Shown here: piece after piece, positions 16,641 through 25,561 of the stretch
Numbering within the stretch: position 1 is the stretch's first letter
Layout: every line of letters starts with the position of its first letter
Assembly (NCBI RefSeq): GCF_038396845.1
Contig: NZ_CP151587.1
Location: 1,028,001 to 1,092,000 of the forward strand
DNA from: Gymnodinialimonas sp. 57CJ19
GTDB taxonomy: Bacteria > Pseudomonadota > Alphaproteobacteria > Rhodobacterales > Rhodobacteraceae
Reading direction: 5' to 3'
Length of the DNA: 64,000 nucleotides
Program-made: the position numbers and the translations under genes
Notes under the pieces: model-generated
Seen by the model: the letters and a program-made list of their open reading frames with translations, nothing else
What the model was told of the DNA's origin: nothing
The model's database searches: none

Positions 16641-17494
16641 ACCACGGCAGAGCCGAGGGCCGCAAGGCCCGCGCCGCCCGCGATGAGGGCGGCAGACAAG
16701 ATCAACGTGGGTGATGCCTCGGCGACGCCCACAACGATAAGCACCAGCGTCGAAAGAAGCGGTGCCGCATAGCTGGCCACACCAAGCAGTTGGATGTCCC
16801 CGGCTTTGACCCCCAGATCCCACACATAGAACGCCAGCCCCACGGGACCGAGGCCCAGTGCCACGACCGAGGTCCATCCGATCATGCCCTCGGGCCAGAT
16901 CGTTGTTTCCAGCGCCAGATGCGCGGGCACGGAGAGAATCGCCGTGGCCACACAGAAGATGGCGACGGTCTGGGTCGGCATGTGCCCCAGTTTTCGCGAT
17001 AGCACCGAATAGCCGGACCACGTCAGCGCACAGAGCCCGGCGAGGGCGAGGCCGATGCTGTTTGAGAACCCCTCGGCCCCCGGAGCGACGATGAGCGCGG
17101 CGCCCACAAAGGCGACGAGAGCGCCGATGATGTGAAGGGGCCCGATGCGTTCACCGGGCAAGAGGCCGGAGAAGAGCACGATGAACAGCGGCCAGAGATA
17201 TGCGATGAGGCTCGCCTCGGCCGGGGGGGCAAGGCGCAGGGCGCTGAAGTAGAGCGCATGGTAGCCGAAGAGGCCGACGGTGCCGAAGATATAGACCCGC
17301 AGGGGGACGGACCGAAGCTTGGGCCAGCCCTTAGTGGCGGTGACCCAGATAAGTCCGATAGTGCCACCGATGGTGAAGGTCAGCGCGTTGAGGAGAAAGG
17401 GAGGGACCGGGGCGGAGCCAATGGTGAACAGGGCAAGCAAAGCCCAGAGCAGGACGGCGATGAAGCCGATGGCGGTGGCGCGGGTACGGGTCAT
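16619..17494 (-). CDS. EamA/DMT-family exporter
   Basis: A 291-residue inner-membrane protein with about ten hydrophobic helices in two EamA repeats, ending in a short basic tail (QRRAQR). The order of helices and the GY..LYF..LRLAPPAEASLI segment resemble the YddG-like aromatic amino acid exporters of the drug/metabolite superfamily. The substrate cannot be assigned from sequence. It stands alone on the minus strand downstream of the phaA-phaB block, separated from phaB by a terminator. Confidence 0.85.
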   Translation of the reverse strand: MTRTRATAIGFIAVLLWALLALFTIGSAPVPPFLLNALTFTIGGTIGLIWVTATKGWPKLRSVPLRVYIFGTVGLFGYHALYFSALRLAPPAEASLIAYLWPLFIVLFSGLLPGERIGPLHIIGALVAFVGAALIVAPGAEGFSNSIGLALAGLCALTWSGYSVLSRKLGHMPTQTVAIFCVATAILSVPAHLALETTIWPEGMIGWTSVVALGLGPVGLAFYVWDLGVKAGDIQLLGVASYAAPLLSTLVLIVVGVAEASPTLILSAALIAGGAGLAALGSAVVQRRAQR

Positions 17495-17566
17495 GGAAGT
17501 GGTTTAGCCGCGGCGAGGGGGGGAGCGATAGAGCCGATAGGGGCGTGGGGAGGAGAGTGCGGGGGT

Positions 17567-17594
17567 GAGTTGTACTGGCCAAGATGAAGGAGCG
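17567..17594 (+). repeat. Dispersed CAAGATGAAG repeat, copy 1
   Basis: GAGTTGTACTGGCCAAGATG followed by AAGGAGCG. This is one of five copies in the window of the same intergenic motif (others near 21506, 39252, 40868 and 56116). It lies between the phaB terminator and the exporter start. Confidence 0.7.
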
Positions 17595-17605
17595 GGCGCG
17601 CCCAT

Positions 17606-17640
17606 GAAAAAGGCCCCTGCGCGGTGGGCAGGGGCCTTTG
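17606..17640 (-). terminator. Rho-independent terminator of the phaA-phaB operon
   Basis: An 11-bp stem AAGGCCCCTGC / GCAGGGGCCTT with a 7-base loop lies about 20 bases beyond the phaB stop. Read on the minus strand it ends in a T5 run followed by CATGG. It is well placed to end phaA-phaB transcription. Confidence 0.8.
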
Positions 17641-17658
17641 GGGTCTTGGTGGCGGCAA

Positions 17659-18381
17659 TCAGACGAAGTATTGAGCGCCGTTGGCCGAGATGGTGGAGCC
17701 GTTGATGAAGCCGCTGTCGTCGGAGGCGAGGAAGCAGACACAACGGGCGATTTCTTCAGGCTCGCCCAGACGACCTGCTGGAATGCCAGCAACGATGCTG
17801 TCGCGCACCTTTTCGGGGATCGCCATGACCATTTCGGTCGCAATATAGCCCGGGCAGATGGCGTTGGCGGTGATGCCAGCGCGCGCGCCTTCCTGGGCGA
17901 GGGACTTCACGATACCCAGGTCGCCGGCTTTGGTGGCGGCGTAGTTGGTTTGGGCAAACTGGCCTTTCTGGCCGTTGATCGACGAAATCACGATGACACG
18001 GCCGAATTTGCGTTCGCGCATGCCGGGCCAGATCGGGTGGACGGTGTTGAAAACGCCGGTGAGGTTGGTGTCGATCACCTCGTTCCACTGTTGCGGTGTC
18101 ATTTTGTGGAACGGCGCATCGCGGGTGATTCCGGCGTTGGCGACAACGACTTCGATGGGGCCGAGATCGGCCTCGACCTGTTCGATGCCTGCTTTGGAGC
18201 TGTCGTAATCGGCCACGTTCCATTTGTAGGTTTTGATGCCGGTTTCATCCGTAAATTTCGCGGCGGCTTCATCGTTGCCTGCGTAGGTGGCGGCGACGGT
18301 ATAGCCGTCCGCTTGCAGGGCCTTGGAAATGGCTTCGCCAATGCCGCGGCTTCCGCCGGTGACCAGTGCGACTCGTCCCAT
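17659..18381 (-). CDS. phaB: Acetoacetyl-CoA reductase
   Basis: Reduces acetoacetyl-CoA to (R)-3-hydroxybutyryl-CoA with NADPH, feeding polyhydroxybutyrate synthesis and, in this group, the ethylmalonyl-CoA pathway. A short-chain dehydrogenase of 240 residues: GGSRGIG cofactor loop at 9-15, NAG at 82-84, catalytic Ser134, Tyr147 and Lys151 in the INGQKGQFAQTNYAATKAG block that is characteristic of PhaB. ATG 18381 has a strong AGGAGGAG site; the longer ORF upstream is out of family. It is second gene of phaA-phaB, 90 bases after phaA, and ends before a clear terminator. Confidence 0.95.
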   Translation of the reverse strand: MGRVALVTGGSRGIGEAISKALQADGYTVAATYAGNDEAAAKFTDETGIKTYKWNVADYDSSKAGIEQVEADLGPIEVVVANAGITRDAPFHKMTPQQWNEVIDTNLTGVFNTVHPIWPGMRERKFGRVIVISSINGQKGQFAQTNYAATKAGDLGIVKSLAQEGARAGITANAICPGYIATEMVMAIPEKVRDSIVAGIPAGRLGEPEEIARCVCFLASDDSGFINGSTISANGAQYFV

Positions 18382-18471
18382 TTTGTCTCTCCTCCTGAGT
18401 TGTATAACTTTGTTGCAAATAAAAAAGCTGCACGCAACTTTATTGCGCACAGCTTTTAGTGTGGTGTTGGA

Positions 18472-19647
18472 TCAGTCGCGCTCGACGCAGAGGGCAACGC
18501 CCATGCCGCCGCCGATGCACAGTGTGGCGAGGCCTTTTTTCGCGTCACGGCGCTGCATTTCAAACAGCAGTGTGTTCAGGACGCGACAGCCAGAGGCGCC
18601 GATGGGGTGGCCGATGGCGATGGCGCCGCCGTTGACGTTCACGATGGCTGGATCCCAGCCCATGTCCTTGTTCACGGCACAGGCCTGGGCGGCGAAAGCT
18701 TCGTTGGCTTCCACCAGATCCAGATCATCGACGGACCAACCGGCTTTCTCCAGCGCCTTGCGCGACGCGTAGATCGGGCCGACGCCCATGATCGACGGGT
18801 CGAGGCCCGCGGTCGCGTAGGAGGCGATACGGGCGAGGGGCTGGATGCCACGCTTCTCGGCGTCGTCGGCGGACATCAGCAGCGTTGCGGCCGCGCCGTC
18901 GTTCAGGCCGGACGCGTTGGCGGCGGTGACGGAACCGTCTTTGGTGAAGGCGGGGCGCAGCTTGGCCATTGCTTCCATCGTGGCACCGTGGCGGATGTAT
19001 TCGTCTTGATCGACGACGGTGTCGCCCTTGCGGCCCTTAATCGTGTAGCTCACGATCTCATCCTGGAACTTGCCGGCCTTTTGGGCGGCCTCGGCCTTGT
19101 TCTGGGAGGCAACGGCGAATTCGTCCTGCATCTCGCGCGAAATTTGCCATTTTTCGGCAACGTTTTCCGCCGTTTGGCCCATGTGGTAGCCGTTGAAGGC
19201 ATCCCAGAGGCCGTCGCGGATCATTGTGTCGATGTACTTCATGTCGCCCATCTTCTGACCCTGGCGCAGCATCGCGGCGTGGGTGGACATCGACATGTTC
19301 TCCTGACCGCCGGCGACAACCACGGAGGCATCGCCCAACATGATGTGCTGTGCGCCCAAGGCGACGGCGCGCAGGCCAGAGCCGCACACCTGGTTGATGC
19401 CCCAAGCCGCGGATTCTTGAGGAAGGCCAGCGTTGATGTGCGCTTGGCGGGCCGGGTTCTGGCCTTGGGCCGCTGTCAGGACCTGACCCAAAATCGTCTC
19501 GGACACATCGGCTTTGTCGATGCCAGCGCGTTCAACAACGGCTTCGATCACGGCTTTGCCGAGGTCATGGGCAGGGGTGTTTGCGAAGGAGCCGAGGAAG
19601 CTGCCAACCGGCGTACGGGCGGCGGAAGCGATGACGACATTGGTCAT
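18472..19647 (-). CDS. phaA: Acetyl-CoA C-acetyltransferase (beta-ketothiolase)
   Basis: Condenses two acetyl-CoA into acetoacetyl-CoA, the entry step for polyhydroxybutyrate and for acetyl-CoA assimilation. The 391-residue thiolase has the acyl-accepting Cys88 in [11 protein letters not shown], His347 in GHPIGASG and the proton-transfer Cys377 in LCIGGGMG. The gene precedes phaB in the same direction, and the pair likely forms one transcript. No phaC, phaR or phasin gene is in this window. Confidence 0.95.
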   Translation of the reverse strand: MTNVVIASAARTPVGSFLGSFANTPAHDLGKAVIEAVVERAGIDKADVSETILGQVLTAAQGQNPARQAHINAGLPQESAAWGINQVCGSGLRAVALGAQHIMLGDASVVVAGGQENMSMSTHAAMLRQGQKMGDMKYIDTMIRDGLWDAFNGYHMGQTAENVAEKWQISREMQDEFAVASQNKAEAAQKAGKFQDEIVSYTIKGRKGDTVVDQDEYIRHGATMEAMAKLRPAFTKDGSVTAANASGLNDGAAATLLMSADDAEKRGIQPLARIASYATAGLDPSIMGVGPIYASRKALEKAGWSVDDLDLVEANEAFAAQACAVNKDMGWDPAIVNVNGGAIAIGHPIGASGCRVLNTLLFEMQRRDAKKGLATLCIGGGMGVALCVERD

Positions 19648-19811
19648 GGGAAGTCCTTTCCTGAGCGCGACGGGCCCCGATATGGGGCGCGCGGCGCGGC
19701 GTGTGTTATCGGCCGCGTCTTAAAGTGTGGCGGCGGCTCTAATCAACGGACACGGTGTCTCAGGCGATGTAAAGAAGTGATCTTGCCCTAGGGAAATGAA
19801 TGGGGTGCGAT

Positions 19812-20645
19812 TCATGCGCTCCGCATGATGCGATTGTTGTCGATTTCGGGAAGGGTCATGGACGGGGCGCCGTAGTAGTAGCCTTGGAGGCAATCGACGC
19901 CCGCTGAAACGAGCCATTGCGCCTCTTCCAAGGTTTCGACTGATTCTGACACGACGAGCATGTCGAAATGGCGGGCGAGGCCGATCAGAGCCTCGGACAG
20001 GACTTGGTTATCAGCGTCTTCGGCGATGTTGCGGGTGAATTGGCCGTCAATTTTCAGGATGTCGAAGTAGAAGGTCTTGAAGTGCCGGAAGGCGGTGTAA
20101 CCTGCTCCGAAGTCATCCAGGGCGAAGGTGATGCCCTTGTCTTGCAGGTCTTCCATAAAGATGGCGACGATTTCCGGCATGATCATGACGGAACTTTCGG
20201 TGATTTCAAGGATCAGGCGTTCGACGACAGTGGGGGTGTCGCGCAGGCACGCCCGCAGGATTTGCATCCACCGGGGATAGCCCACCGAGCGGGCGGACAT
20301 GTTGATTGATAGGCGAAGGCCAGGATTGTCATGGAGCGCCTGAAGGCCGTGTTGCAAAGCGGCACAGTCGATCTGTCGGCCAATGTCGGTATCTTCCACC
20401 GCGCCCATGAAGTCCCGGGCCGGGATCACACGGCCCGTTTCATCGAGGATGCGAATGAGCCCTTCATAGAAGGCGATGCCTTGGCCATCGGAGCGGACAA
20501 TCGGTTGATAGGCGAGGCAGGCATCCCCGCGGGTCAGGGCCTGTTGCACCATGGCGAGGGTGCCCCGATCCCGTTGCGAGATGGCGGCATCCAGAGGACT
20601 TGCGGTTCCTGGTTCGATAAGTTCACCGGCCTTGCTTTTCATCAC
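19812..20645 (-). CDS. EAL-domain protein, probable cyclic-di-GMP phosphodiesterase
   Basis: A 277-residue stand-alone EAL domain with no GGDEF or sensory module. Recognisable motifs run in order: EGLIR (EGL where the name-giving motif is usually EAL), SINMSARS, EITES, DDFGAGY, KIDGQF, SESVET and QGYYYG. The metal-binding and catalytic Glu/Asn/Asp/Lys positions therefore look intact, so hydrolysis of c-di-GMP is plausible. EGL in place of EAL is tolerated in some active enzymes. It is divergent from tag with about 97 bases between start codons. No partner cyclase is in the window. Confidence 0.88.
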   Translation of the reverse strand: MMKSKAGELIEPGTASPLDAAISQRDRGTLAMVQQALTRGDACLAYQPIVRSDGQGIAFYEGLIRILDETGRVIPARDFMGAVEDTDIGRQIDCAALQHGLQALHDNPGLRLSINMSARSVGYPRWMQILRACLRDTPTVVERLILEITESSVMIMPEIVAIFMEDLQDKGITFALDDFGAGYTAFRHFKTFYFDILKIDGQFTRNIAEDADNQVLSEALIGLARHFDMLVVSESVETLEEAQWLVSAGVDCLQGYYYGAPSMTLPEIDNNRIMRSA

Positions 20646-20742
20646 CCACTCCGATCGCGCGCATGTTTGGGGGTTGATGCACGGAAGACCTTTAAAGAAG
20701 GATGAAAGACGGGGTTTGCGTCAAATGCGAGGGATTAGGGAA

Positions 20743-21339
20743 ATGGCAAGTGAAAGGGGCGCGCAAGCTGAGGGTCGCTGCGATTGGTGCGGCACGGACG
20801 CGCTATACGTGGCCTATCACGACACCGAGTGGGGTGTGCCCGAATACGACAGTCGCGCGTTGTGGGAAAAGCTGGTGCTGGACGGGTTTCAGGCGGGCTT
20901 GGCCTGGATCACCATCCTGCGCAAACGGGACGCCTTTCGCGAGGCATTTGAAGGGTTTAATCCAGAGGTCATCGCCCAGTGGGGAGAGGCCGATGTGCAA
21001 CGGTTGTTGGGCAATGCCGGGATCGTGCGGCACCGGGGCAAGATCGAGGCGACGATCACCAATGCGAGGGCCTGGATCGACATGGAAGAGAAGGGCGGGT
21101 TTGACCGTTTTATCTGGGATTATGTGGATGGGGCGCCGTTGAGAAACACGTTTACCACGATGGCGGAGGTGCCGCCCGTCACCGATATGAGCGCCAGAAT
21201 GTCGAAAGACTTGAAGAAGGCCGGATTCAAGTTCTGCGGGCCGACGATTGTATATGCCTGGCTGGAAGCGACGGGCGTGGTGAACGATCATCTGGTGGGG
21301 TGCCCGAGGCACGAAGAGGTCGCGGCGATGGCCCGTTAA
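20743..21339 (+). CDS. tag: DNA-3-methyladenine glycosylase I
   Basis: Removes 3-methyladenine from alkylated DNA as the first step of base excision repair. The 198-residue protein has the family opening RCDWCGTDALYVAYHDTEWG, with zinc-binding cysteines. Next come ILRKRDAFREAF, the helix-hairpin-helix region (LLGNAGIVRHRGKI) and a C-terminal HLVGCPRH with the other zinc ligands. ATG 20743 is preferred because AGGGATTAGGG precedes it. An in-frame ATG at 20725 would add six residues. The length is close to the 187 residues of E. coli Tag. Confidence 0.92.
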   Translation: MASERGAQAEGRCDWCGTDALYVAYHDTEWGVPEYDSRALWEKLVLDGFQAGLAWITILRKRDAFREAFEGFNPEVIAQWGEADVQRLLGNAGIVRHRGKIEATITNARAWIDMEEKGGFDRFIWDYVDGAPLRNTFTTMAEVPPVTDMSARMSKDLKKAGFKFCGPTIVYAWLEATGVVNDHLVGCPRHEEVAAMAR

Positions 21340-21376
21340 GGTCGGTGGTGGGGCGGGGAAGTTGTGTGGTTTTTAA

Positions 21377-21484
21377 TGTAGGGCTCTGCCCGAGACTGTT
21401 TACTTGGGGGCTCTGCCCAAGGGTATTCGTTTGGGGGCTCTGCGCAAGGGTATTCGTTTGGGGGCTCTGCCCCCCATGCACCCC
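21377..21484. repeat. Four-unit 27-bp tandem repeat
   Basis: Tandem units begin at 21377, 21404, 21431 and 21458. Units 2 and 3 (TTGGGGGCTCTGCCCAAGGG then TATTCGT) differ by one base. Units 1 and 4 are diverged. Each unit carries GGGCTCTGCCC, which can fold as a small hairpin. The patch sits between the stops of tag and tlpA, and runs into a dispersed-repeat copy at 21506. Confidence 0.85.
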
Positions 21485-21505
21485 AAGGGGCGCATGTCCC
21501 CCGGA

Positions 21506-21533
21506 GGTGTATTTGCCAAGATGAAGGAGGGAG
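21506..21533 (+). repeat. Dispersed CAAGATGAAG repeat, copy 2
   Basis: GTGTATTTGCCAAGATGAAG followed by GAGGGAGC, preceded by CCCCCGGAG. It forms the right end of a composite element with the 27-bp tandem units and lies just past the tlpA stop. Confidence 0.75.
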
Positions 21534-21550
21534 CCGGGCCGGCGGTGGTG

Positions 21551-22108
21551 TTAGTTTCCGGGGGCTGAGAGCGCCTCCAGGAGGGCGATGGCCTCGGGGG
21601 AGGCCCAATCGGCATCGCCGCGAAGGCGAGCGATTTCCTGGCCGTTGCGGTCGAGGATGACGGTGATGGGCAGGCCGAAGATCCCCATCTCGCGGGCGAT
21701 TTGCTGGTTGATGTCGCGGTTTTGCGGAAGGGAGGTGACGCCGATTTCTTCAAAGAAGCGACGGATGGCGGGTGGAGGATTGCGGCCCGTGGCGAGGGTG
21801 ACGACCTGAAAATCCTCGCCGCCCATGGTGTCTTGGAGGCTTTGAAGCGACGGCATTTCTTCCCGGCAGGGCGCGCACCATGTGGCCCAGAAGTTCAGCA
21901 GGACGACCTGACCGGCGTAGGCGGCCAACGTGGTCTCGGACCCATCTTCCTGCACGAAGGGCTGCTCGGAGGCGGGCACCGGGTCGGCATGGATCACCAG
22001 CCCGCGCATGTCACCCACTTGCAGATCGGACAGGTCTTGGGCAATTGCGGCATTTGCGCATAGGCTCGCGGCGATGTATGCGGCGGTAACTAGGATTTTG
22101 CGGGCCAT
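21551..22108 (-). CDS. tlpA: TlpA-family thiol:disulfide oxidoreductase
   Basis: A periplasmic thioredoxin-fold protein of 185 residues. A signal peptide covers about residues 1-24. The active-site CxxC is FWATWCAPC with Cys78 and Cys81, followed by EEMPSL as in TlpA/ResA proteins. Such proteins reduce cysteines for cytochrome c or oxidase assembly; the precise client here is unknown. ATG 22108 follows AGAGGAACC, and the longer ORF lacks a signal peptide at its start. It is divergent from argH with only 31 bases between start codons. Confidence 0.9.
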   Translation of the reverse strand: MARKILVTAAYIAASLCANAAIAQDLSDLQVGDMRGLVIHADPVPASEQPFVQEDGSETTLAAYAGQVVLLNFWATWCAPCREEMPSLQSLQDTMGGEDFQVVTLATGRNPPPAIRRFFEEIGVTSLPQNRDINQQIAREMGIFGLPITVILDRNGQEIARLRGDADWASPEAIALLEALSAPGN

Positions 22109-22139
22109 TTCGGTTCCTCTGAAGACAGGGCAGACAGCT

Positions 22140-23552
22140 ATGAGCGATACGGGTTCCTCCAACGATACGTCCAAGGCCAACACCATGTGGGGCGGCCGTT
22201 TTGCGGCTGGACCCGATGCGATCATGGAGGCGATCAACGCCTCGATCTCGTATGACCAGCGGATGGCGCGTCAGGATATCGAAGGTTCCCGTGCCCATGC
22301 CGCCATGTTGGCGGCCACGGGCATCGTAGAGGGTAGCGACGTTGACGTGATCCGGGAAGGGCTGCTCACGGTCTTGTCAGAGATCGAGGGCGGAACTTTT
22401 GCCTATTCGGCGGCGCTGGAGGACATTCACATGAATGTGGAGTCGCGCCTGACCGAGATTGTCGGCCCTGCCGCAGGGCGTTTGCACACGGCCCGGTCGC
22501 GCAACGACCAAGTCGCCACCGATTTCAAGCTATGGGTCCGTGACCAGCTGGACGCCGCGATTTCCGGGGTGGAGGCGTTGCAGCGCGCCTTGTTGGGGCA
22601 AGCCGAGGTGGGGGCCGAGTGGGTCATGCCGGGTTTCACCCATCTGCAAACGGCACAGCCTGTCACCTGGGGCCATCACATGATGGCCTATGTCGAGATG
22701 TTGGGCCGAGATGCCTCGCGGTTTCGCGATGCGCGCGCGCGGATGAACGAATGCCCGCTGGGGGCCGCGGCACTGGCGGGGACGTCGTTCCCCATCGACC
22801 GGGACATGACCGCAGAGGCGCTGGGCTTTGATCGCCCTGCCGCGAATTCGTTGGACGCCGTGGCCGACCGCGACTTCGCGCTGGAGTTCCTGGGAGCGGC
22901 GTCGATCTGCGCGATGCATCTGTCGCGTTTTGCCGAGGAACTGGTGATCTGGTCTTCGGCACAATTCCGGTTTGTGGCCTTGTCGGACAGGTTCTCGACC
23001 GGGTCGTCGATCATGCCGCAGAAAAAGAACCCCGACGCGGCCGAACTGATCCGGGCCAAGATCGGGCGCATCTTTGGGGCCAATGTAGCCTTGATGACGG
23101 TGATGAAAGGGCTTCCGCTGACCTATTCCAAGGACATGCAGGAAGACAAGGAACAGACGTTTGACGCCGCCGACAACCTGATGCTGGCCCTTGCGGCGAT
23201 GGAGGGCATGGTGCGCGATATGCAGGCCAATGTACCCTCGCTTGAGGCCGCCGCGTCGTCGGGCTTTTCCACCGCCACGGATCTTGCCGATTGGCTGGTC
23301 CGCGCCATCGACATGCCTTTCCGCGAGGCCCATCACGTCACCGGCGCGCTGGTAAAACTGGCCGAGGACAAGGGCTGCGATCTGCCTGATCTGACGTTGG
23401 AGGACATGCAATCGGTGCATGGGGATATCACGCAGGCCGTCTTCGATGTTCTGGGCGTGCATAATTCGGTCGCGTCTCGGGTGTCCTACGGCGGCACGTC
23501 GCCCGTGCGGGTGCGCGAACAGGTGGCCCGTTGGCGGGGCATTTTGGGCTAG
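22140..23552 (+). CDS. argH: Argininosuccinate lyase
   Basis: Cleaves argininosuccinate to arginine and fumarate, the last step of arginine synthesis. The 470-residue protein has MWGGRF near the N-terminus, [13 protein letters not shown] in the middle and the fumarase/aspartase signature [12 protein letters not shown] at 288-299. ATG 22140 begins the family sequence; the ORF open upstream overlaps tlpA on the other strand. The GGTCCC/GGGACC hairpin at 23585-23602 follows the gene, before the lipoprotein. Confidence 0.95.
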   Translation: MSDTGSSNDTSKANTMWGGRFAAGPDAIMEAINASISYDQRMARQDIEGSRAHAAMLAATGIVEGSDVDVIREGLLTVLSEIEGGTFAYSAALEDIHMNVESRLTEIVGPAAGRLHTARSRNDQVATDFKLWVRDQLDAAISGVEALQRALLGQAEVGAEWVMPGFTHLQTAQPVTWGHHMMAYVEMLGRDASRFRDARARMNECPLGAAALAGTSFPIDRDMTAEALGFDRPAANSLDAVADRDFALEFLGAASICAMHLSRFAEELVIWSSAQFRFVALSDRFSTGSSIMPQKKNPDAAELIRAKIGRIFGANVALMTVMKGLPLTYSKDMQEDKEQTFDAADNLMLALAAMEGMVRDMQANVPSLEAAASSGFSTATDLADWLVRAIDMPFREAHHVTGALVKLAEDKGCDLPDLTLEDMQSVHGDITQAVFDVLGVHNSVASRVSYGGTSPVRVREQVARWRGILG

Positions 23553-23661
23553 GCGACACGTCTTTCGGCGCAGGCTTGCCGATGGGTCCCGCGCCCGGGA
23601 CCGCGTCACTGGACAGGGGCGCGAAATCGGCGGAGACTGCTGCCATCCAAGGAGAGACTTG

Positions 23662-23805
23662 ATGCGTTACGTTGTTATTCTAGCCGTCCTCACCCTGACC
23701 GCCTGCGGCGTGGATGGCGAGCCCGAGCGGCCTGAGAGGGCAGCACACCAGCCGGGGATTTCTATCTCGGGGACGGCAGAAATTGGCATCAGCGGGACCT
23801 TCTGA
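23662..23805 (+). CDS. Small lipoprotein
   Basis: A 47-residue protein with a short signal sequence and lipobox LTAC (Cys15), so it is predicted to be lipid-anchored with a mature tail of about 33 residues ending ISGTAEIGISGTF. ATG 23662 follows AAGGAGAG. It lies 110 bases after argH on the same strand. I recall similar tiny lipoproteins between argH and lysA in related genomes, but lysA is 16 kb away here. Function unknown. Confidence 0.75.
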   Translation: MRYVVILAVLTLTACGVDGEPERPERAAHQPGISISGTAEIGISGTF

Positions 23806-23833
23806 ACCAAGCCTCTGCAATCCCAGTTGATCC

Positions 23834-23900
23834 GGCGCGGTTTCGCGCCTAACCTCAACCCAATCCCGGCATCGCCTCCGCGTTTTGCCGGGTTTCGTTT
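23834..23900 (+). terminator. Paired hairpins, probable terminator before greA
   Basis: Two hairpins follow the lipoprotein stop: GGCGCG/CGCGCC (23834-23849, 4-base loop) and CCCGGCA/TGCCGGG (23865-23892). The second runs directly into TTTCGTTT, which supports Rho-independent termination ahead of greA. Confidence 0.6.
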
Positions 23901-23927
23901 GCTCCTGATCTCTTAAGGCACTGACCG

Positions 23928-24398
23928 ATGGAAAAGATCCCAATGACACCGAAGGGCCTTGAGGCCATGAACGGTGAACTCAAGCAGCTCAAAAGCATTG
24001 AGCGCCCTGCCATCATCAAGGCAATCGCCGAAGCGCGGGAACATGGGGACCTGTCGGAGAACGCGGAATATCATTCCGCGAAGGAGAAGCAGTCGTTCAT
24101 CGAAGGGCGGATCAAAGAGCTTGAGGGCTCGATTTCGCTGGCGCAGGTAATTGACCCGTCGACGCTGTCGGGCGCGATCAAGTTTGGCGCGACGGTTGAT
24201 CTGGTCGATGAAGAAACCGACGAAGAAAAGACCTATATGATTGTGGGTGAAGCAGAGGCCGATATCGAAAACGGTTTGCTGAACATCAAATCCCCCATCG
24301 CCCGCGCCTTGATCGGCAAGGAAGAGGGCGATAGCGTTGAAGTGCGCACGCCCGGTGGGGCCAAGAGCTTTGAAATCGTCAAGATTTCCTATGTCTGA
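23928..24398 (+). CDS. greA: Transcription elongation factor GreA
   Basis: Enters the secondary channel of RNA polymerase and stimulates cleavage of backtracked transcripts. The 156-residue protein has the N-terminal coiled coil with the conserved acidic tip [14 protein letters not shown] (about residues 42-55). The C-terminal FKBP-like domain reads [16 protein letters not shown] near 122-137. ATG 23928 fits family length. It lies between an apparent terminator and an unrelated membrane protein. Confidence 0.95.
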   Translation: MEKIPMTPKGLEAMNGELKQLKSIERPAIIKAIAEAREHGDLSENAEYHSAKEKQSFIEGRIKELEGSISLAQVIDPSTLSGAIKFGATVDLVDEETDEEKTYMIVGEAEADIENGLLNIKSPIARALIGKEEGDSVEVRTPGGAKSFEIVKISYV

Positions 24399-24453
24399 TG
24401 CCGGGGCAATCGTGCCCGCGATAACCGTCAACTTTCCGGGGTGAACACGGACG

Positions 24454-25506
24454 ATGTCGTCTTCCTCTGATCCGACGCAAGAACGCATTCCCGACCCACG
24501 CGCCACCCCGACGGCGCTGGACCTCGGGCTGTATGCGCGTGCCGATGTGGGGCCAAGGATCACGGGCGTTGAGATGGTCGCCATCGGCGTGTCTGTGGTG
24601 TGGATCGGGGCGGTGGTCTTCTTCGGTTTCGGAACATCTGAGGAAGAAGACGCCGGCGGCGGTCTATCGACGCTACTGTCGATCTTGGCGGTGATCTTGC
24701 CCTTGGCGTTGATCTGGGTCGCGGCGATGGCTGCCCGAACGGCAAGGGCCTTGCGGCAGGAGGCGGCAAGATTGCAGGCCTCTATCGATGCAATGCGGGC
24801 GGCCTACGTGGAGCAACAGCAGCGCCAGTCGATGGAGATGAAGCCTGATCTGGTGCAGAAGCTGGACGATTTGGTGGCAGCGCAGCAGGCCGCCGATACC
24901 AAGCTGGCAACGTTCACGTCACTGCGCGCCGTGGAGCCTGCCGAAGTCCGCGCCGCGGTGCCCCCGGTTCTGTCGGAGGCGGACGCTGCACAACCGCAAC
25001 CCGCCCTTGCGTTCGTGCAAGAAGCGGTGGTGGAGCCGATCTCGGTTGCGGATTTCATCAAGGCACTGAATTTCCCTGAGAATGAGCACGATAAAGAGGG
25101 TTTCCGCACCCTGCGCCGGGCGCTTGAAGACCGCTCGACCGAGCGGTTGATCCGGGCCTCGCAAGATGTGCTGACGCTGCTGTCGCAAGACGGCATCTAC
25201 ATGGATGACTTGCGCCCCGACCGCTCCAAATCCGAGGTCTGGCGGCGCTTCGCCAAGGGCGAACGCGGCCGGCCCATCGCGGCGCTTGGCGGCATCCACG
25301 ACCGCTCGTCGCTGGTGCTGGCCGCAGGCCGCATGCGCAAAGACCCCGTCTTCCGCGACGCCGTCCACCACTTTCTGCGCCACTTCGACCGCACGTTCAT
25401 GGAGTTCGAGAAGAACGCCAGCGACGAAGAAATCGCCCACCTGGCGGATACGCGCACGGCGCGGGCGTTTATGCTGCTGGGGCGTGTGACGGGGACGTTT
25501 GACTGA
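24454..25506 (+). CDS. Conserved membrane protein of unknown function
   Basis: A 350-residue protein I cannot assign to a family. Two hydrophobic segments, near residues 39-60 and 71-93, are separated by an acidic loop (SEEEDAGGG). A helical, Gln/Glu-rich stretch follows at about 95-150 (coiled-coil candidate), then a soluble C-terminal domain of about 160 residues with LNFPENEHDKEGF, DVLTLLSQDGIYMDDL and HHFLRHFDRTF blocks. The C-terminal region looks well ordered rather than degenerate. It starts 55 bases after greA, so may be cotranscribed, and is followed by two palindromes. Confidence 0.75.
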   Translation: MSSSSDPTQERIPDPRATPTALDLGLYARADVGPRITGVEMVAIGVSVVWIGAVVFFGFGTSEEEDAGGGLSTLLSILAVILPLALIWVAAMAARTARALRQEAARLQASIDAMRAAYVEQQQRQSMEMKPDLVQKLDDLVAAQQAADTKLATFTSLRAVEPAEVRAAVPPVLSEADAAQPQPALAFVQEAVVEPISVADFIKALNFPENEHDKEGFRTLRRALEDRSTERLIRASQDVLTLLSQDGIYMDDLRPDRSKSEVWRRFAKGERGRPIAALGGIHDRSSLVLAAGRMRKDPVFRDAVHHFLRHFDRTFMEFEKNASDEEIAHLADTRTARAFMLLGRVTGTFD

Positions 25507-25514
25507 GGCGGCGG

Positions 25515-25555
25515 AAGGCTTTTGCAAAAGCCTTCACAAATCCTTGCAAGGATTT
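25515..25555. terminator. Two adjacent perfect palindromes between convergent genes
   Basis: AAGGCTTTTGCAAAAGCCTT (20 bp, 25515-25534) is followed after 3 bases by AAATCCTTGCAAGGATTT (18 bp, 25538-25555). Both are perfect palindromes and could form back-to-back hairpins. They fill the 55-base gap between convergent genes, so bidirectional termination is a reasonable guess. Confidence 0.6.
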
Positions 25556-25561
25556 GGGTGC

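Noticed and set aside
21377..21484. Possible CRISPR array
   Set aside because: The units are directly adjacent with no spacers, and there are no cas genes.
21300..21524. Open frames with nine-residue peptide repeats (WGLCPRVFV and AEPPNEYPW)
   Set aside because: They result from translating the 27-bp tandem repeat, whose length is divisible by three. There is no start context of its own or family match.
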